Part shown: piece by piece, positions 6,632 through 14,502 of the stretch | Layout of the letters: every line of letters begins with the position of its first letter | How positions within the stretch are numbered: position 1 is the stretch's first letter | Program-made: the position numbers and the translations under genes | The notes under the pieces: model-generated | Told to the model about the DNA's origin: nothing | Seen by the model: the letters and a program-made list of their open reading frames with translations, nothing else | Database searches by the model: none | Assembly (NCBI GenBank): GCA_041552775.1 | Contig: JBFEKH010000032.1 | Location: forward strand, 1 to 20,444 | Source of the DNA: Allopontixanthobacter sp041552775 | Lineage (GTDB): Bacteria; Pseudomonadota; Alphaproteobacteria; Sphingomonadales; Sphingomonadaceae | DNA: 20,444 bases | Reading direction: 5' to 3'

Positions 6632-7494
6632 GCAGGATCAACTTTCGCCAGATGTTGTGCAATCTGATGCCGGGATGTCACCCAGACGTCATTTTTCGAC
6701 CGCACATGCTTCAGGAATTCTTCCAGGGCCCAGATCCGCCCGGGACGACCGATAATCCGCAAATGTAAGCCAAGCGACATCATTTTAGGATTGCCCTCTG
6801 CGCCTTCGCGGTAGATTTGGTTGAAATTATTCTTGGCATATTCAAGCCAGCTGGTCGGCGTCATCGCCGGGTCGGTCCACATTTTCATATCGTTGGAATC
6901 GAGCTGGTAAGGCACGATGGCAATAGGTTTATCCGGCACCGTGTCCCGGTCCCAGAAAGGCACATCACCGGAATAGTCATCCATATGGTAATCGAAACCT
7001 TCTTCGATTAGCAACCTGCGGGTATTGTCCGTATGGAAATAGCGCGACAGCCAGCCATAAGGTCGCGTGCCGGTCGTCTTTTCAATCGACGTGACCGCCT
7101 TGCGGATAAAATCACGTTCCTGATCCTCGTCCATCTTGAACTGATGAACCCAGCGATATCCATGGCTCACCGGCTCATGCCCCATTTCGGCAATCGCGCC
7201 TGCAATCTCCGGATGGTTTTCGAGGCTCATCGCCGCGACGGTCCAGCTTGCCATGATGTCGAACTGCTTGAGGAGTTTCACAATCCGCGGCGCACCGGCC
7301 TTTAGCCCGTAAAGATAGTTGCTCTCGTTGCCATAGTTGCGGATCGGCGACTTGATATGGATGCCGAGTTCATCGACCGGCTCCATCCCGCGATCTCCGC
7401 GCGCCACCGTCATCTCGCTGCCTTCCTCGACATTGACGACAATGCTCAGCGCCATTTTCGCGCCGTCCGGCCAATTCATGCGTTCTTCCTGCAT
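6628..7494 (-). CDS. Polysaccharide-deacetylase (NodB-fold) protein, PuuE/allantoinase-like
   Basis: The 288-residue protein belongs to the NodB-homology superfamily. It opens with S-I-V-V-N-V-E-E-G (17-25), where polysaccharide deacetylases have a metal-binding D-D, and carries H-G-Y-R-W (111-115). That arrangement is the one I associate with PuuE-type allantoinases and related amide hydrolases of small molecules, not with cell-wall deacetylases. No signal peptide is visible, consistent with a cytoplasmic enzyme on a small substrate. The likely reaction is hydrolysis of a C-N bond (N-acyl, ureido or cyclic amide). Its start overlaps the SDR stop by one base (TGATG); a second ATG five codons later is also possible. 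With the amidase upstream it suggests the pathway handles a nitrogen-containing compound. Confidence 0.8.
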   Translation of the reverse strand: MQEERMNWPDGAKMALSIVVNVEEGSEMTVARGDRGMEPVDELGIHIKSPIRNYGNESNYLYGLKAGAPRIVKLLKQFDIMASWTVAAMSLENHPEIAGAIAEMGHEPVSHGYRWVHQFKMDEDQERDFIRKAVTSIEKTTGTRPYGWLSRYFHTDNTRRLLIEEGFDYHMDDYSGDVPFWDRDTVPDKPIAIVPYQLDSNDMKMWTDPAMTPTSWLEYAKNNFNQIYREGAEGNPKMMSLGLHLRIIGRPGRIWALEEFLKHVRSKNDVWVTSRHQIAQHLAKVDPA

Positions 7495-8297
7495 CAGTGC
7501 ATTTCCTCCCCGCCCGTAATATTCAGCGCTTCGCCGGTCATGTAGAATGCGTCATCGCTGGCCAGCCATGCGCAAAGCGCAGCCGTATCGGTCGGCAATC
7601 CCGGTCGTCCCATCGGGTTTTTGGCGCTCATGTTTGCCATATAATCTTCTACCTTGTCGAAGCCGAGCAGCTTTGAAAAATATTCATTCTGCTGGGCGCC
7701 CAAACCGGTTGTCACATGGTTGGGGCAGACAGCGTTGACGGTGATCCCATATGTGCCGAGTTCCAGCGCGCTCGCACGCGTCAGGCCCACCATACCATGT
7801 TTTGAAGACACGTAGGCCGGTAGATGCGGAAAGCCTGTTTTCGCAGCCTGCGAGGCGATGTTGATGATCCGTCCGCCATTGCCGGCTTTCACCATCGCCT
7901 TTGCTGCGGCCTGTGTGCAATAGAATGCGCCGGAGAGATTTACGCCAATCACCTGATCCCACTCCTTCGCCGTATCCACCTCGAGCAGCGGCTTCATCAT
8001 GAAACCGATCCCGGCGTTGTTGACGAAAATATCAACCGCGCCGAACGCTTCAACGGCCTGATCGACCAGCGCCTGACACTGGGCGGCATCGCTGACATCA
8101 CAGGCGATCGTCGCAACCTTTGCACCGCGGCTACGCAATTCTTCCGCGACCCCTTCTTCCTCGTTACCGATCGTCAAATCTGAAACAACGCAATTGGCCC
8201 CTTCGTCGGCAAAGCGCTGCAATATACCCTGCCCCAGCCCCTTCTCCTTGCCGGAACCGGTAACGACGACAGTTTTTCCTTCAAACCGCTTCGCCAT
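7494..8297 (-). CDS. Short-chain dehydrogenase/reductase (SDR)
   Basis: This 267-residue classical SDR has the cofactor motif T-G-S-G-K-E-K-G-L-G (13-22), slightly longer than the standard T-G-x-x-x-G-x-G, followed by N-N-A-G (93-96) and the catalytic set Asn120, Ser149, Tyr162 and Lys166 (Y-V-S-S-K). Asp40 after the second strand suggests NAD(H) preference. All catalytic residues are in place, in contrast with several neighbours. It would oxidise or reduce a hydroxyl/keto group on a pathway intermediate, possibly a 3-hydroxyacyl-CoA, in the cytoplasm. GAGGA seven bases ahead supports ATG 8297, which shares one base with the stop of the HapK-like gene. It lies mid-operon between the small HapK-like protein and the NodB-like hydrolase. 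Confidence 0.92.
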   Translation of the reverse strand: MAKRFEGKTVVVTGSGKEKGLGQGILQRFADEGANCVVSDLTIGNEEEGVAEELRSRGAKVATIACDVSDAAQCQALVDQAVEAFGAVDIFVNNAGIGFMMKPLLEVDTAKEWDQVIGVNLSGAFYCTQAAAKAMVKAGNGGRIINIASQAAKTGFPHLPAYVSSKHGMVGLTRASALELGTYGITVNAVCPNHVTTGLGAQQNEYFSKLLGFDKVEDYMANMSAKNPMGRPGLPTDTAALCAWLASDDAFYMTGEALNITGGEEMH

Positions 8298-8602
8298 CAG
8301 ATGTCCTCGGTCAGAATGAATTGCGGGTTATCGGCAAAGTCCTGAAACGGAGCCGCCATGGCCTGAAATTCCTCGGTGGAAATATCGGCTACAAACGGGT
8401 CCATGCCATTGATGTCCAGTATCTCGATATATTGATAGGGCGCGGCATCGTCAGAACCGAAAAGGCCGGTCGCCTTGTGCACTGTGAACTTTTCAACCGA
8501 ACCGAGCCGATTTACGCCGGGAATATCGTCTTTCCTCGCCCAAGCTTCATAGTCAGCGGCGCTGACGCCTTCTTTCAGGTTGAATATAACAATGATGCGC
8601 AT
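8297..8602 (-). CDS. Small HapK/REDY-like (EthD-like fold) protein
   Basis: The 101-residue protein starts M-R-I-I-V-I-F-N-L-K-E-G-V and contains A-D-Y-E-A-W-A-R, a T-G-L-F-G-S-D loop, Y-Q-Y-I-E-I-L-D and a closing D-N-P-Q-F-I-L-T-E. From memory this matches proteins annotated as REDY-like HapK, small dimeric alpha+beta barrels related to EthD and known from a prodigiosin-type cluster. The biochemical role is unknown to me. It has the clearest ribosome-binding site of operon B (AAGGAG at 8610-8615, seven bases ahead), and that site overlaps the stop codon of the amidase gene. Its own stop shares one base with the SDR start. With DUF1330 and YCII it makes three small barrel-fold proteins in the cluster. 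Confidence 0.7.
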   Translation of the reverse strand: MRIIVIFNLKEGVSAADYEAWARKDDIPGVNRLGSVEKFTVHKATGLFGSDDAAPYQYIEILDINGMDPFVADISTEEFQAMAAPFQDFADNPQFILTEDI

Positions 8603-8609
8603 GTGTTGT

Positions 8610-8615
8610 CTCCTT
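8610..8615 (-). promoter_or_regulatory. Strong ribosome-binding site (AAGGAG) of the HapK-like gene
   Basis: AAGGAG on the minus strand lies seven bases before ATG 8602. It overlaps the TAA stop of the amidase gene (8614-8616), so termination of amidase translation and initiation of the small protein are physically linked. Confidence 0.8.
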
Positions 8616-9813
8616 AGAATATTTCCAAAAATGTTTCTGGTCGGCGATATGCGTCCAATTTTTCATCGAGCTTTCGCGCCAGTTCAAACAATCCGGCTTC
8701 ATTACCGGCTGCGCCGATCAACTGCACGCCAACCGGAAGCCGGTCTTCGTTCCAACCCGCCGGGATGGAAATCGCCGGCAATCCCGCGACACTGGCGAGG
8801 CAGGTAAAATCTGCCTGATTGACAGGGGGTTTTTCATCATGACTGAATGCAGCCTGCGGTGTGGTCGGAAGCAAGATTGCACCGTTTGGACCAACAGCGG
8901 CCACCAGCGCATCCTTGGTCTGCTCAAGAATTTTACGATCTTTGGCCAAGAAATCGGCGGTGCGCTTTCGACCGTATGTCAGCAGATGCTTCAGGTGATC
9001 GGACAAACCATCCGGGTTATTTTTGACAATGTCGGACAGGCTTTCCGCCAGCGCAAGCGATGCCAGGATAAATCCGGAAAACCGCACTTGCGTAAGCGGA
9101 CATGGCAGCGAAAATATGGTCTGCGCGCCCAGAATCTCCTTGGCCTTGTCATAGGCTTCCAGCACCGCCGGTTCACATTCCACTTTGCCAAGATTTTCCA
9201 ACAATACAATATTATCAATGGCTTGCGGAGAATTGAAGTCCATCATGAGCCGCGAACATGCTTCCAATTCTTCCAATGACCGCGCGAGTGGTCCTATCGT
9301 ATCGAGCATCGGCTCGCACAATTCCAGGCCATCCTGACTGATCGATCCGCGCGAGGGTTTCAGACCATATACACCGCAATAAGCCGCCGGAACGCGCACC
9401 GAACCCATCGTATCGGTGCCTAGCGCGACGTCGCACAAACCCGCCGCCACCGCCGCGCCACTGCCCCCTGACGAACCGCCGGGCGTATAACCGATCTTGT
9501 GCGGATTCTGCGTCGCGCCGAAGAACGGATTGTCCGTCTTGGCACCCAGCGCCGCCTCTTCCATATTGAGAGTGCCGACAATCGCCGCACCGGCTGCCCG
9601 GAGCCGCCTCACGACCTCTGCGTCCGTGCTGGCAATACGATCCCGATAGGCTTCCATACCGCCAGTCCAGGGCAAACCTGCAACAGCAATATTGGCCTTC
9701 ACGCCAATCGTCATCTTCTTCAGCGGTCCCTCACCAAAACGGGCCTCCCTGTCAAAGTCCGTGAAGGCATTGAGAGGAGCATTTGCCGCTTCAAGATCAT
9801 CCCAGTTGATCAT
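8614..9813 (-). CDS. Amidase-signature family hydrolase
   Basis: The 399-residue protein has the full amidase-signature triad: Lys39 in I-G-V-K-A-N, the cis-Ser Ser114 in P-G-G-S-S-G-G-S-G-A, and the nucleophile Ser138 in T-M-G-S-V-R-V-P-A, 24 residues after Ser114 as usual. It also has the following C-G-V-Y-G-L-K-P-S-R-G. At 399 residues it is shorter than the common 450-500, but no part of the core is missing. It hydrolyses an amide to acid plus ammonia or amine, probably in the cytoplasm since no signal peptide is seen. It follows the PaaK-like ligase gene by 7 nt. The released acid could be the ligase's substrate, so amide opening followed by CoA activation is a natural reading of the gene order. 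The exact amide is unknown. Confidence 0.93.
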   Translation of the reverse strand: MINWDDLEAANAPLNAFTDFDREARFGEGPLKKMTIGVKANIAVAGLPWTGGMEAYRDRIASTDAEVVRRLRAAGAAIVGTLNMEEAALGAKTDNPFFGATQNPHKIGYTPGGSSGGSGAAVAAGLCDVALGTDTMGSVRVPAAYCGVYGLKPSRGSISQDGLELCEPMLDTIGPLARSLEELEACSRLMMDFNSPQAIDNIVLLENLGKVECEPAVLEAYDKAKEILGAQTIFSLPCPLTQVRFSGFILASLALAESLSDIVKNNPDGLSDHLKHLLTYGRKRTADFLAKDRKILEQTKDALVAAVGPNGAILLPTTPQAAFSHDEKPPVNQADFTCLASVAGLPAISIPAGWNEDRLPVGVQLIGAAGNEAGLFELARKLDEKLDAYRRPETFLEIF

Positions 9814-9820
9814 CGTAAGA

Positions 9821-11182
9821 TCATAACCCCCGTTCGTCGATCAGGCGGATCGGCTTCTGCCGCGTATCGATCTGCGTATCACCTGCGGTGTCACCCGCTC
9901 CGACCAGCGCGACGCCCACTTCAATGCCCAGGCCTTTGCGAAGCAAGGCGGCAATTTCGTTGTTGTCAGAACCACCGCGGCTTTCCAGCGTCACATGCAT
10001 ATCATCGCGTCCCGCCTCATCACGCGTCACGCGGCAGACATATTCGCCGGTCAAGTCACTGCGCCCCTCGATGATGGCGCCGATCGCATGGGGGAAGATA
10101 TTGATCCCGCGCAGCTTGACCATATTGTCGCTGCGGCCCTTGAAACCGGTAATCCGCTTGAACACCATCCCGGTGGAATTTACATCCGTCCGTTCTTCGG
10201 TAATGTCATGGGTGTTGAACCGGATGCACGGCGAGATATCGTCCTTGAACAGGCAGGTGACAACCATGTCGCCTGTCTCGCCGGGTGCTAAAGGTACACC
10301 CGCATCGACATCGAGCAATTCGAGATATTGGGCATCTTCCCACACATACATGCCATCGCGATCCGGACCTTCGCCGGCGATTGTACCGGTATCGCCGACC
10401 CCGTACCAGTCATAGGCTTTTGCACCATGCCAGGCTGCCTCGGTCGAGGCGCGATCTTCGGTCCCCAAATGGCCGATGATCATTTTCAGGTTGATCTGGT
10501 CAAACAGTTTTTCCGCCTCTGCTACATCGGCCAGCTTTCTAATATAGTCGACAAAACCGACCATGCAGGTGACATTGAAATCAGCCATCAGATTGACCTG
10601 ATTTATCGATCGCGTTTCAATCCCGGTGCCTGCGCTGAGGAACAGAGAATTGGTAAAATGGGTAACGGCCTCACGGATATAATGGCCGCCATTGATCATC
10701 CCGTGACCATATACGGACTGCACCACATCATCGCGCCCCAGCCCCATCCAGCGGTACATCCGTCCGACCATAAGATTGGTGATTTCGCGGCCCTTGGGAC
10801 CGAACATCAACGGCTGCGGACGGCCTGTTGTGCCAGAAGTGGTATGGAAAACGACAGGACTATCGCCTCGCCCGTCAAAATCCCCGTAGGGCGGATATTC
10901 GTTGACCGAGGCCATCAGATCGGTCTTGTCATAGACGGGCAGCTTTGTGATGTCCGCCAGGCTCTTGATATCACCTGCTTCTATGCCCTGGTCGCCCCAC
11001 AGCCGCTGATAGAACGGTATTTCCCAGCCGCGTTTCATGAGTATCTTGAACTGCTTGTCCTGAATGGCAACAAGCTCGTCGCGCGACATTTTGGTATAGC
11101 GATGAACAAAAGCATCCCCGACCGGATATTGTTCAAGCATCTGCTTGGCATCGAAGGATTCGAAATAGGTGGGAAAGTTCAT
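9821..11182 (-). CDS. Phenylacetate-CoA ligase-like (PaaK family) AMP-forming ligase
   Basis: This 453-residue protein belongs to the PaaK branch of AMP-forming acyl-CoA ligases. It has the N-terminal helical lead I-P-F-Y-Q-R-L-W, the ATP-binding loop T-T-S-G-T-T-G-R (114-121), the Y-G-V-G-D-T-G segment where PaaK has Y-G-x-x-E, and a C-terminal T-R-Q-K-P-I-R-L-I-D motif with the catalytic-type Lys443. It would activate a carboxylic acid, often aromatic in this family, as a CoA thioester. ATG 11182 is chosen because GGAG lies five to six bases upstream and because it overlaps the PrpD stop as ATGA; a start at 11233 would add an unconserved lead. It shows that at least one free acid enters the CoA pool in operon B. 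Confidence 0.9.
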   Translation of the reverse strand: MNFPTYFESFDAKQMLEQYPVGDAFVHRYTKMSRDELVAIQDKQFKILMKRGWEIPFYQRLWGDQGIEAGDIKSLADITKLPVYDKTDLMASVNEYPPYGDFDGRGDSPVVFHTTSGTTGRPQPLMFGPKGREITNLMVGRMYRWMGLGRDDVVQSVYGHGMINGGHYIREAVTHFTNSLFLSAGTGIETRSINQVNLMADFNVTCMVGFVDYIRKLADVAEAEKLFDQINLKMIIGHLGTEDRASTEAAWHGAKAYDWYGVGDTGTIAGEGPDRDGMYVWEDAQYLELLDVDAGVPLAPGETGDMVVTCLFKDDISPCIRFNTHDITEERTDVNSTGMVFKRITGFKGRSDNMVKLRGINIFPHAIGAIIEGRSDLTGEYVCRVTRDEAGRDDMHVTLESRGGSDNNEIAALLRKGLGIEVGVALVGAGDTAGDTQIDTRQKPIRLIDERGL

Positions 11183-12486
11183 TGGTGCTCCGTTGCATAG
11201 GCTAGAGGATTCTCGAAAATACGGGCGTCGCAATCACCGCTGGCAAGAATTCGTGCGAGATCGCGTTTGGATCGGGTTTGGGCGTCGGACATCGGTGCAG
11301 TCGGACTGCCGAGGTTGTCTGTGATTATCCGTTCGATGACCCGATCATCTGACAGCATGATAGTCAGTTTTTGCGGGGCCAGCGCGTTGTGATCGGGGTT
11401 ATCATCTATCCGTACGGTGACTTTCTCGCCGAGTTTCACAATATCTGCATTGGAAAATTCTCGCGCCTTAAAACAACGCGGATCGATGATCCGGTCGCGT
11501 AACATCAACGGCACCAGAAACGGCAGGCACAATCGCGCATAGGCAGGCGTCATATCGGCTTTATAAGGTCGCCCGACAAGCCGGTGGATCAGCGGCGGCG
11601 CGGAAACATCAACTGACACCACATGCCCGGAATCAAGCGAACCATCCCGCAACATATTGTCAATCGCACCCAATATACCGTGACTGGCGCGGCCAGACGG
11701 AAAGGGTTTGATACTGACCTCTTCGATCAGCCAGGGCTTGCCGATGCGATCGGTATAGCGCGCCAAATCACCCGGCTCGAACAGTTTGAAATAACCAAAT
11801 GGCCCTTCCAGCGCATCATGCGGGCCATCCATTCCGGCCTTTACCAGATCAACCGCTGTAATCGCAGCGCGGGAAGCGTTAGCGATTTGCAACGGCAATG
11901 CAATCGATGCCTCGACATGCGCCTGCATCGAGCCTGCCGCCTGGGAATAGGCAAGGCCCATTACATTGGCATATTTTTCGGACGGGAGTTTGTCCATCCG
12001 TGCTACGGCAAGAGCTGCACCGATCACACCCGCCGTTGCTGGCCGGAAAAACTGCATTGCGCCGGTTGCAGCCACACCAAGTCCGCTGGCAATATCGACA
12101 CCGACACAGAGCGCTGTCAGAAATTCATCAACGTCGCAGCCACCTTGCCGGTCGACGGCCGCCAACAACGTGGCCGTCACCACCGACATCGCATGCACCA
12201 CTGCCGGTTCATGCACTGCGTCCCATTCCAGACAGTGGATAGCAAAACCGTTAAACCACGCCGCAGATGGACCTGGCAGGCGTTTGCTCAGTCCAAGCAA
12301 ACGCGCGTCGTCACCATCGCCCCAACCCCGGACCGCGGATAGCATGGCCTGCGCTTCACCCGACACGGCTCCCGCCGCGCCGCCTGCCAGAGTGTCACCG
12401 AGTAAATGAAGGGCAGCTGCTTTGGTACTTTCAGGCAGAATATGGTCTGCCGCTGCGAAATCTAAAATGGCTGTGGTCGCATTCAT
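11179..12486 (-). CDS. MmgE/PrpD family protein 2 (variant active site)
   Basis: This 435-residue protein is the second of two tandem MmgE/PrpD proteins. The family includes 2-methylcitrate dehydratase, cis-aconitate decarboxylase and iminodisuccinate epimerase. It keeps E-W-D-A-V-H-E-P-A-V-V-H (87-98) and Lys260 in S-I-K-P-F-P. Against its neighbour, aligned by hand without gaps over both motifs, the first active-site His is Arg148 (F-F-R-P-A-T-A-G) and the middle Lys is Leu197. It may act on a different substrate or pair with the upstream paralogue. The start ATG 12486 overlaps the stop of that gene by four bases, and its own stop overlaps the ligase start likewise. Identity between the two copies looks low, so the pair is old. 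Confidence 0.87.
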   Translation of the reverse strand: MNATTAILDFAAADHILPESTKAAALHLLGDTLAGGAAGAVSGEAQAMLSAVRGWGDGDDARLLGLSKRLPGPSAAWFNGFAIHCLEWDAVHEPAVVHAMSVVTATLLAAVDRQGGCDVDEFLTALCVGVDIASGLGVAATGAMQFFRPATAGVIGAALAVARMDKLPSEKYANVMGLAYSQAAGSMQAHVEASIALPLQIANASRAAITAVDLVKAGMDGPHDALEGPFGYFKLFEPGDLARYTDRIGKPWLIEEVSIKPFPSGRASHGILGAIDNMLRDGSLDSGHVVSVDVSAPPLIHRLVGRPYKADMTPAYARLCLPFLVPLMLRDRIIDPRCFKAREFSNADIVKLGEKVTVRIDDNPDHNALAPQKLTIMLSDDRVIERIITDNLGSPTAPMSDAQTRSKRDLARILASGDCDARIFENPLAYATEHQ

Positions 12487-13721
12487 GACAGCCAGCCCTC
12501 CAGCATTTTATGGATGGCTTGCGGATCGTCACCATTGAGTGCCAGATCGACAGCACGATCCGCTTCTTTTTCGGGCAGGCCTCCCCAAGCAACCAACGCT
12601 CTGGCTTTGTCGGAGATACCGTCTTCAGTCAAAGGCCGCTCCGGATCACCCATCGTATCGACCAGCTCGACACTCTTGCCATCGCATGTCACCCGCGCGC
12701 CATAATGTTCCGGATAGCGCGCAGTGATATCGGGATCTTCGGATACGATCAACCGGCTCCGCGCATCGGCAAGCGCCTCAATTGCATCAGGCTCAAAATC
12801 GGCAAGCTGCGGAACCCCGCGCTCCGCGACCACGGCAACCGAATGTTGAATCGAGAATTTGGCATCGTTCACGGTTACCGGATCGGGGCGATCGCAAAAG
12901 GTGATCGCATCGGCATAGGTTTCCACTTGAATATCGCCATGCAGCTTACCCAGCTTCGCTTTCAACGCCAGCGCCGCATCAATCGCCGGATGCGCATGAC
13001 GACAAGCACCCCATGGCTTGAAGCTGACTTCATGGATCCGCCATTGGTCGGGGAAGGTCATCGGTTTGGGGTTTTTGCAGGTGGCGGCGTGAAGACCCTG
13101 CGGGCCTTCCAGGATAAAGCGGGGACCCGTCAGACCATCCATCGCCGACTGCGCGGCGTTGATCCCGGTTCGGGCGGCATGAAGAATATGCCATTGTTTG
13201 GTCATGACATTCTCGTTTCTCAAGTTCCAAAGGCCGCCGGCCACAGAACCAGCGTTACCAAACGCCCAAACGACTTGTGTTTCAGACATCGAGAAATGCG
13301 TGGCCATCACGCCTACCGCACCAAAGAAGCCGGCTGTCGTGGTGGGATGCCAAAGCGAATAATGATGTGGATCCAGTGTTTGCCCGACAGCCACCATGGC
13401 TTCATAGCCGCGAACCGCGCCATCCAGAAATGACTCCATTGCTTCGGGATATTGCATCATCGCACTAGCCCAGACAACAGGACCGGGATGGAGAATTGCC
13501 GCACGGTGGACATCGTCCATCTCCATCACATTACCCAGCAGGGCGGCTTGTCTAGCCGATCCCGGTAATCCATTGGATGCAATGTGAACCTCACTCCGAC
13601 GAGCGCCAGCAACACACCCCAACCAGTCCAGCAAATGTAATCTGGCCCTTTGTCGCGTCGCCTCGTCCACCGGTCGCATCAAATGCGTTGCAAGTTTCTC
13701 TGTCAGGCTCTCTTGCGTCAT
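12483..13721 (-). CDS. MmgE/PrpD family protein 1 (canonical active site)
   Basis: This 412-residue protein is the first gene of operon B. It carries the canonical residues of the MmgE/PrpD family as known from cis-aconitate decarboxylase: D-D-V-H (69-72), His78 in L-H-P-G, His125 in W-H-P-T, Lys175 in M-T-K-Q-W-H and Lys235 in F-K-P-W-G-A-C. The reaction would be dehydration, decarboxylation or epimerisation of a polycarboxylic acid; the sequence does not distinguish these. I chose ATG 13721; a TTG at 13763 would add 14 residues that overlap the regulator gene. A G-rich run sits just two bases before the ATG, which is closer than usual. Only 26 bp separate it from the divergent GntR start, so its promoter must lie in or beside the regulator's coding sequence. 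Confidence 0.9.
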   Translation of the reverse strand: MTQESLTEKLATHLMRPVDEATRQRARLHLLDWLGCVAGARRSEVHIASNGLPGSARQAALLGNVMEMDDVHRAAILHPGPVVWASAMMQYPEAMESFLDGAVRGYEAMVAVGQTLDPHHYSLWHPTTTAGFFGAVGVMATHFSMSETQVVWAFGNAGSVAGGLWNLRNENVMTKQWHILHAARTGINAAQSAMDGLTGPRFILEGPQGLHAATCKNPKPMTFPDQWRIHEVSFKPWGACRHAHPAIDAALALKAKLGKLHGDIQVETYADAITFCDRPDPVTVNDAKFSIQHSVAVVAERGVPQLADFEPDAIEALADARSRLIVSEDPDITARYPEHYGARVTCDGKSVELVDTMGDPERPLTEDGISDKARALVAWGGLPEKEADRAVDLALNGDDPQAIHKMLEGWLS

Positions 13722-13748
13722 TTCCCCGCCCGCCCTATGATAAGCCCA
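13713..13748 (+). promoter_or_regulatory. Candidate sigma-70 promoter giving a leaderless GntR mRNA
   Basis: TTGCGT (13713-13718), a 17-bp spacer and TATGAT (13736-13741) are followed by six bases and the ATG at 13748. The predicted first base of the mRNA is the A of the start codon. No Shine-Dalgarno sequence precedes the ATG. The -35 element lies inside codons 2-3 of the divergent PrpD gene. On the other strand the same spot reads TATCAT (13742-13737), a possible -10 for operon B with a TTGCTT 15 bp upstream, so the two promoters may overlap. Confidence 0.5.
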
Positions 13749-14497
13749 TGTCCGGAAAAGCAAAATTGGCGTCGAAAAAGAAACCCCGTTATCTGGAACT
13801 GGCTGATAAACTGCGTCAGGAAGTATTGCGCGGCGACTATTCCGATCCCGGAGATTTTCCGACCGAATCCGTTCTTTGCAAGAAATATGATGTCAGCCGC
13901 TTTACCGTGCGGGAAGCTTTGCGGAAGTTGACGGGAGAGGGCCTGATTTCCCGAAAACGCGGTTCGGGGACCATTGTCCAGCCAGCCACTGCCCGGGCCG
14001 GCGCCTTGCACCAACCGCTCAGCAATGTCGGCGAAATATTGCAATATGCGCTCGATACCAAGATCAGCTTTGAAAAAAGGCCGCCGCAGGAAATTCCGGC
14101 TGGCATTGCCGAACAGATCGGGATCAAGCCGCACGGCGAATGGTTTGTGATCCATGGCAAAAGACAGAAGGCCGGGCGCAAACGTCCGGTTGCCCTCACT
14201 ATTGCCTGGATCAATCCCGAACTCGAAGAAACCGTCCAGAAAATCGACCTCCAGGGATCGACTTTGTTCGGGCAGATCGAGCATCACGAAAATATCACAG
14301 TAACCCGCGTCACGCAGGATATTCAGGCCATTCCGGCGTCCAAAGACACTGCCGACGGCCTGGGCATCGAGGAAGGCGATCCGGTGCTGCGCATCCTGCG
14401 CTGTTATTTTGACGAAAATGACCGGATGTTCGAAATTTCGGAAAATTACCACCCTGGTGAACGCTTCGCCTATTCGATGCATATCGAGGTGAACTGA
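13748..14497 (+). CDS. GntR-family transcriptional regulator, HutC/UTRA type
   Basis: The 249-residue protein has a GntR winged helix-turn-helix at about residues 14-78 (Y-L-E-L-A-D-K-L-R, F-P-T-E-S-V-L, S-R-F-T-V-R-E-A-L-R-K-L, K-R-G-S-G-T) and a UTRA-type ligand-binding domain from about 100 to 245, ending in E-I-S-E-N-Y-H-P-G-E-R-F. HutC-type regulators are usually repressors released by a pathway metabolite. It is divergent from operon B and convergent with operon D, and so is the obvious candidate to control both. Start ATG 13748 is chosen because the conserved domain begins soon after; upstream codons overlap PrpD. There is no ribosome-binding site, fitting a leaderless message. The stop lies 5 nt from the opposing CoA-transferase stop. 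Confidence 0.92.
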   Translation: MSGKAKLASKKKPRYLELADKLRQEVLRGDYSDPGDFPTESVLCKKYDVSRFTVREALRKLTGEGLISRKRGSGTIVQPATARAGALHQPLSNVGEILQYALDTKISFEKRPPQEIPAGIAEQIGIKPHGEWFVIHGKRQKAGRKRPVALTIAWINPELEETVQKIDLQGSTLFGQIEHHENITVTRVTQDIQAIPASKDTADGLGIEEGDPVLRILRCYFDENDRMFEISENYHPGERFAYSMHIEVN

Positions 14498-14502
14498 GTC
14501 CT

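Noticed and set aside
10328..12342. Long plus-strand open frames (290 and 239 codons) opposite the ligase and PrpD genes
   Set aside because: They are antisense to well-recognised proteins, rich in His, Arg, Cys and Pro, and carry no family motif; they are by-products of GC-rich codon use.
12510..13433. A 307-codon plus-strand open frame opposite PrpD protein 1
   Set aside because: Same reasons: it lies fully within a conserved gene on the other strand and has no ribosome-binding site or domain.
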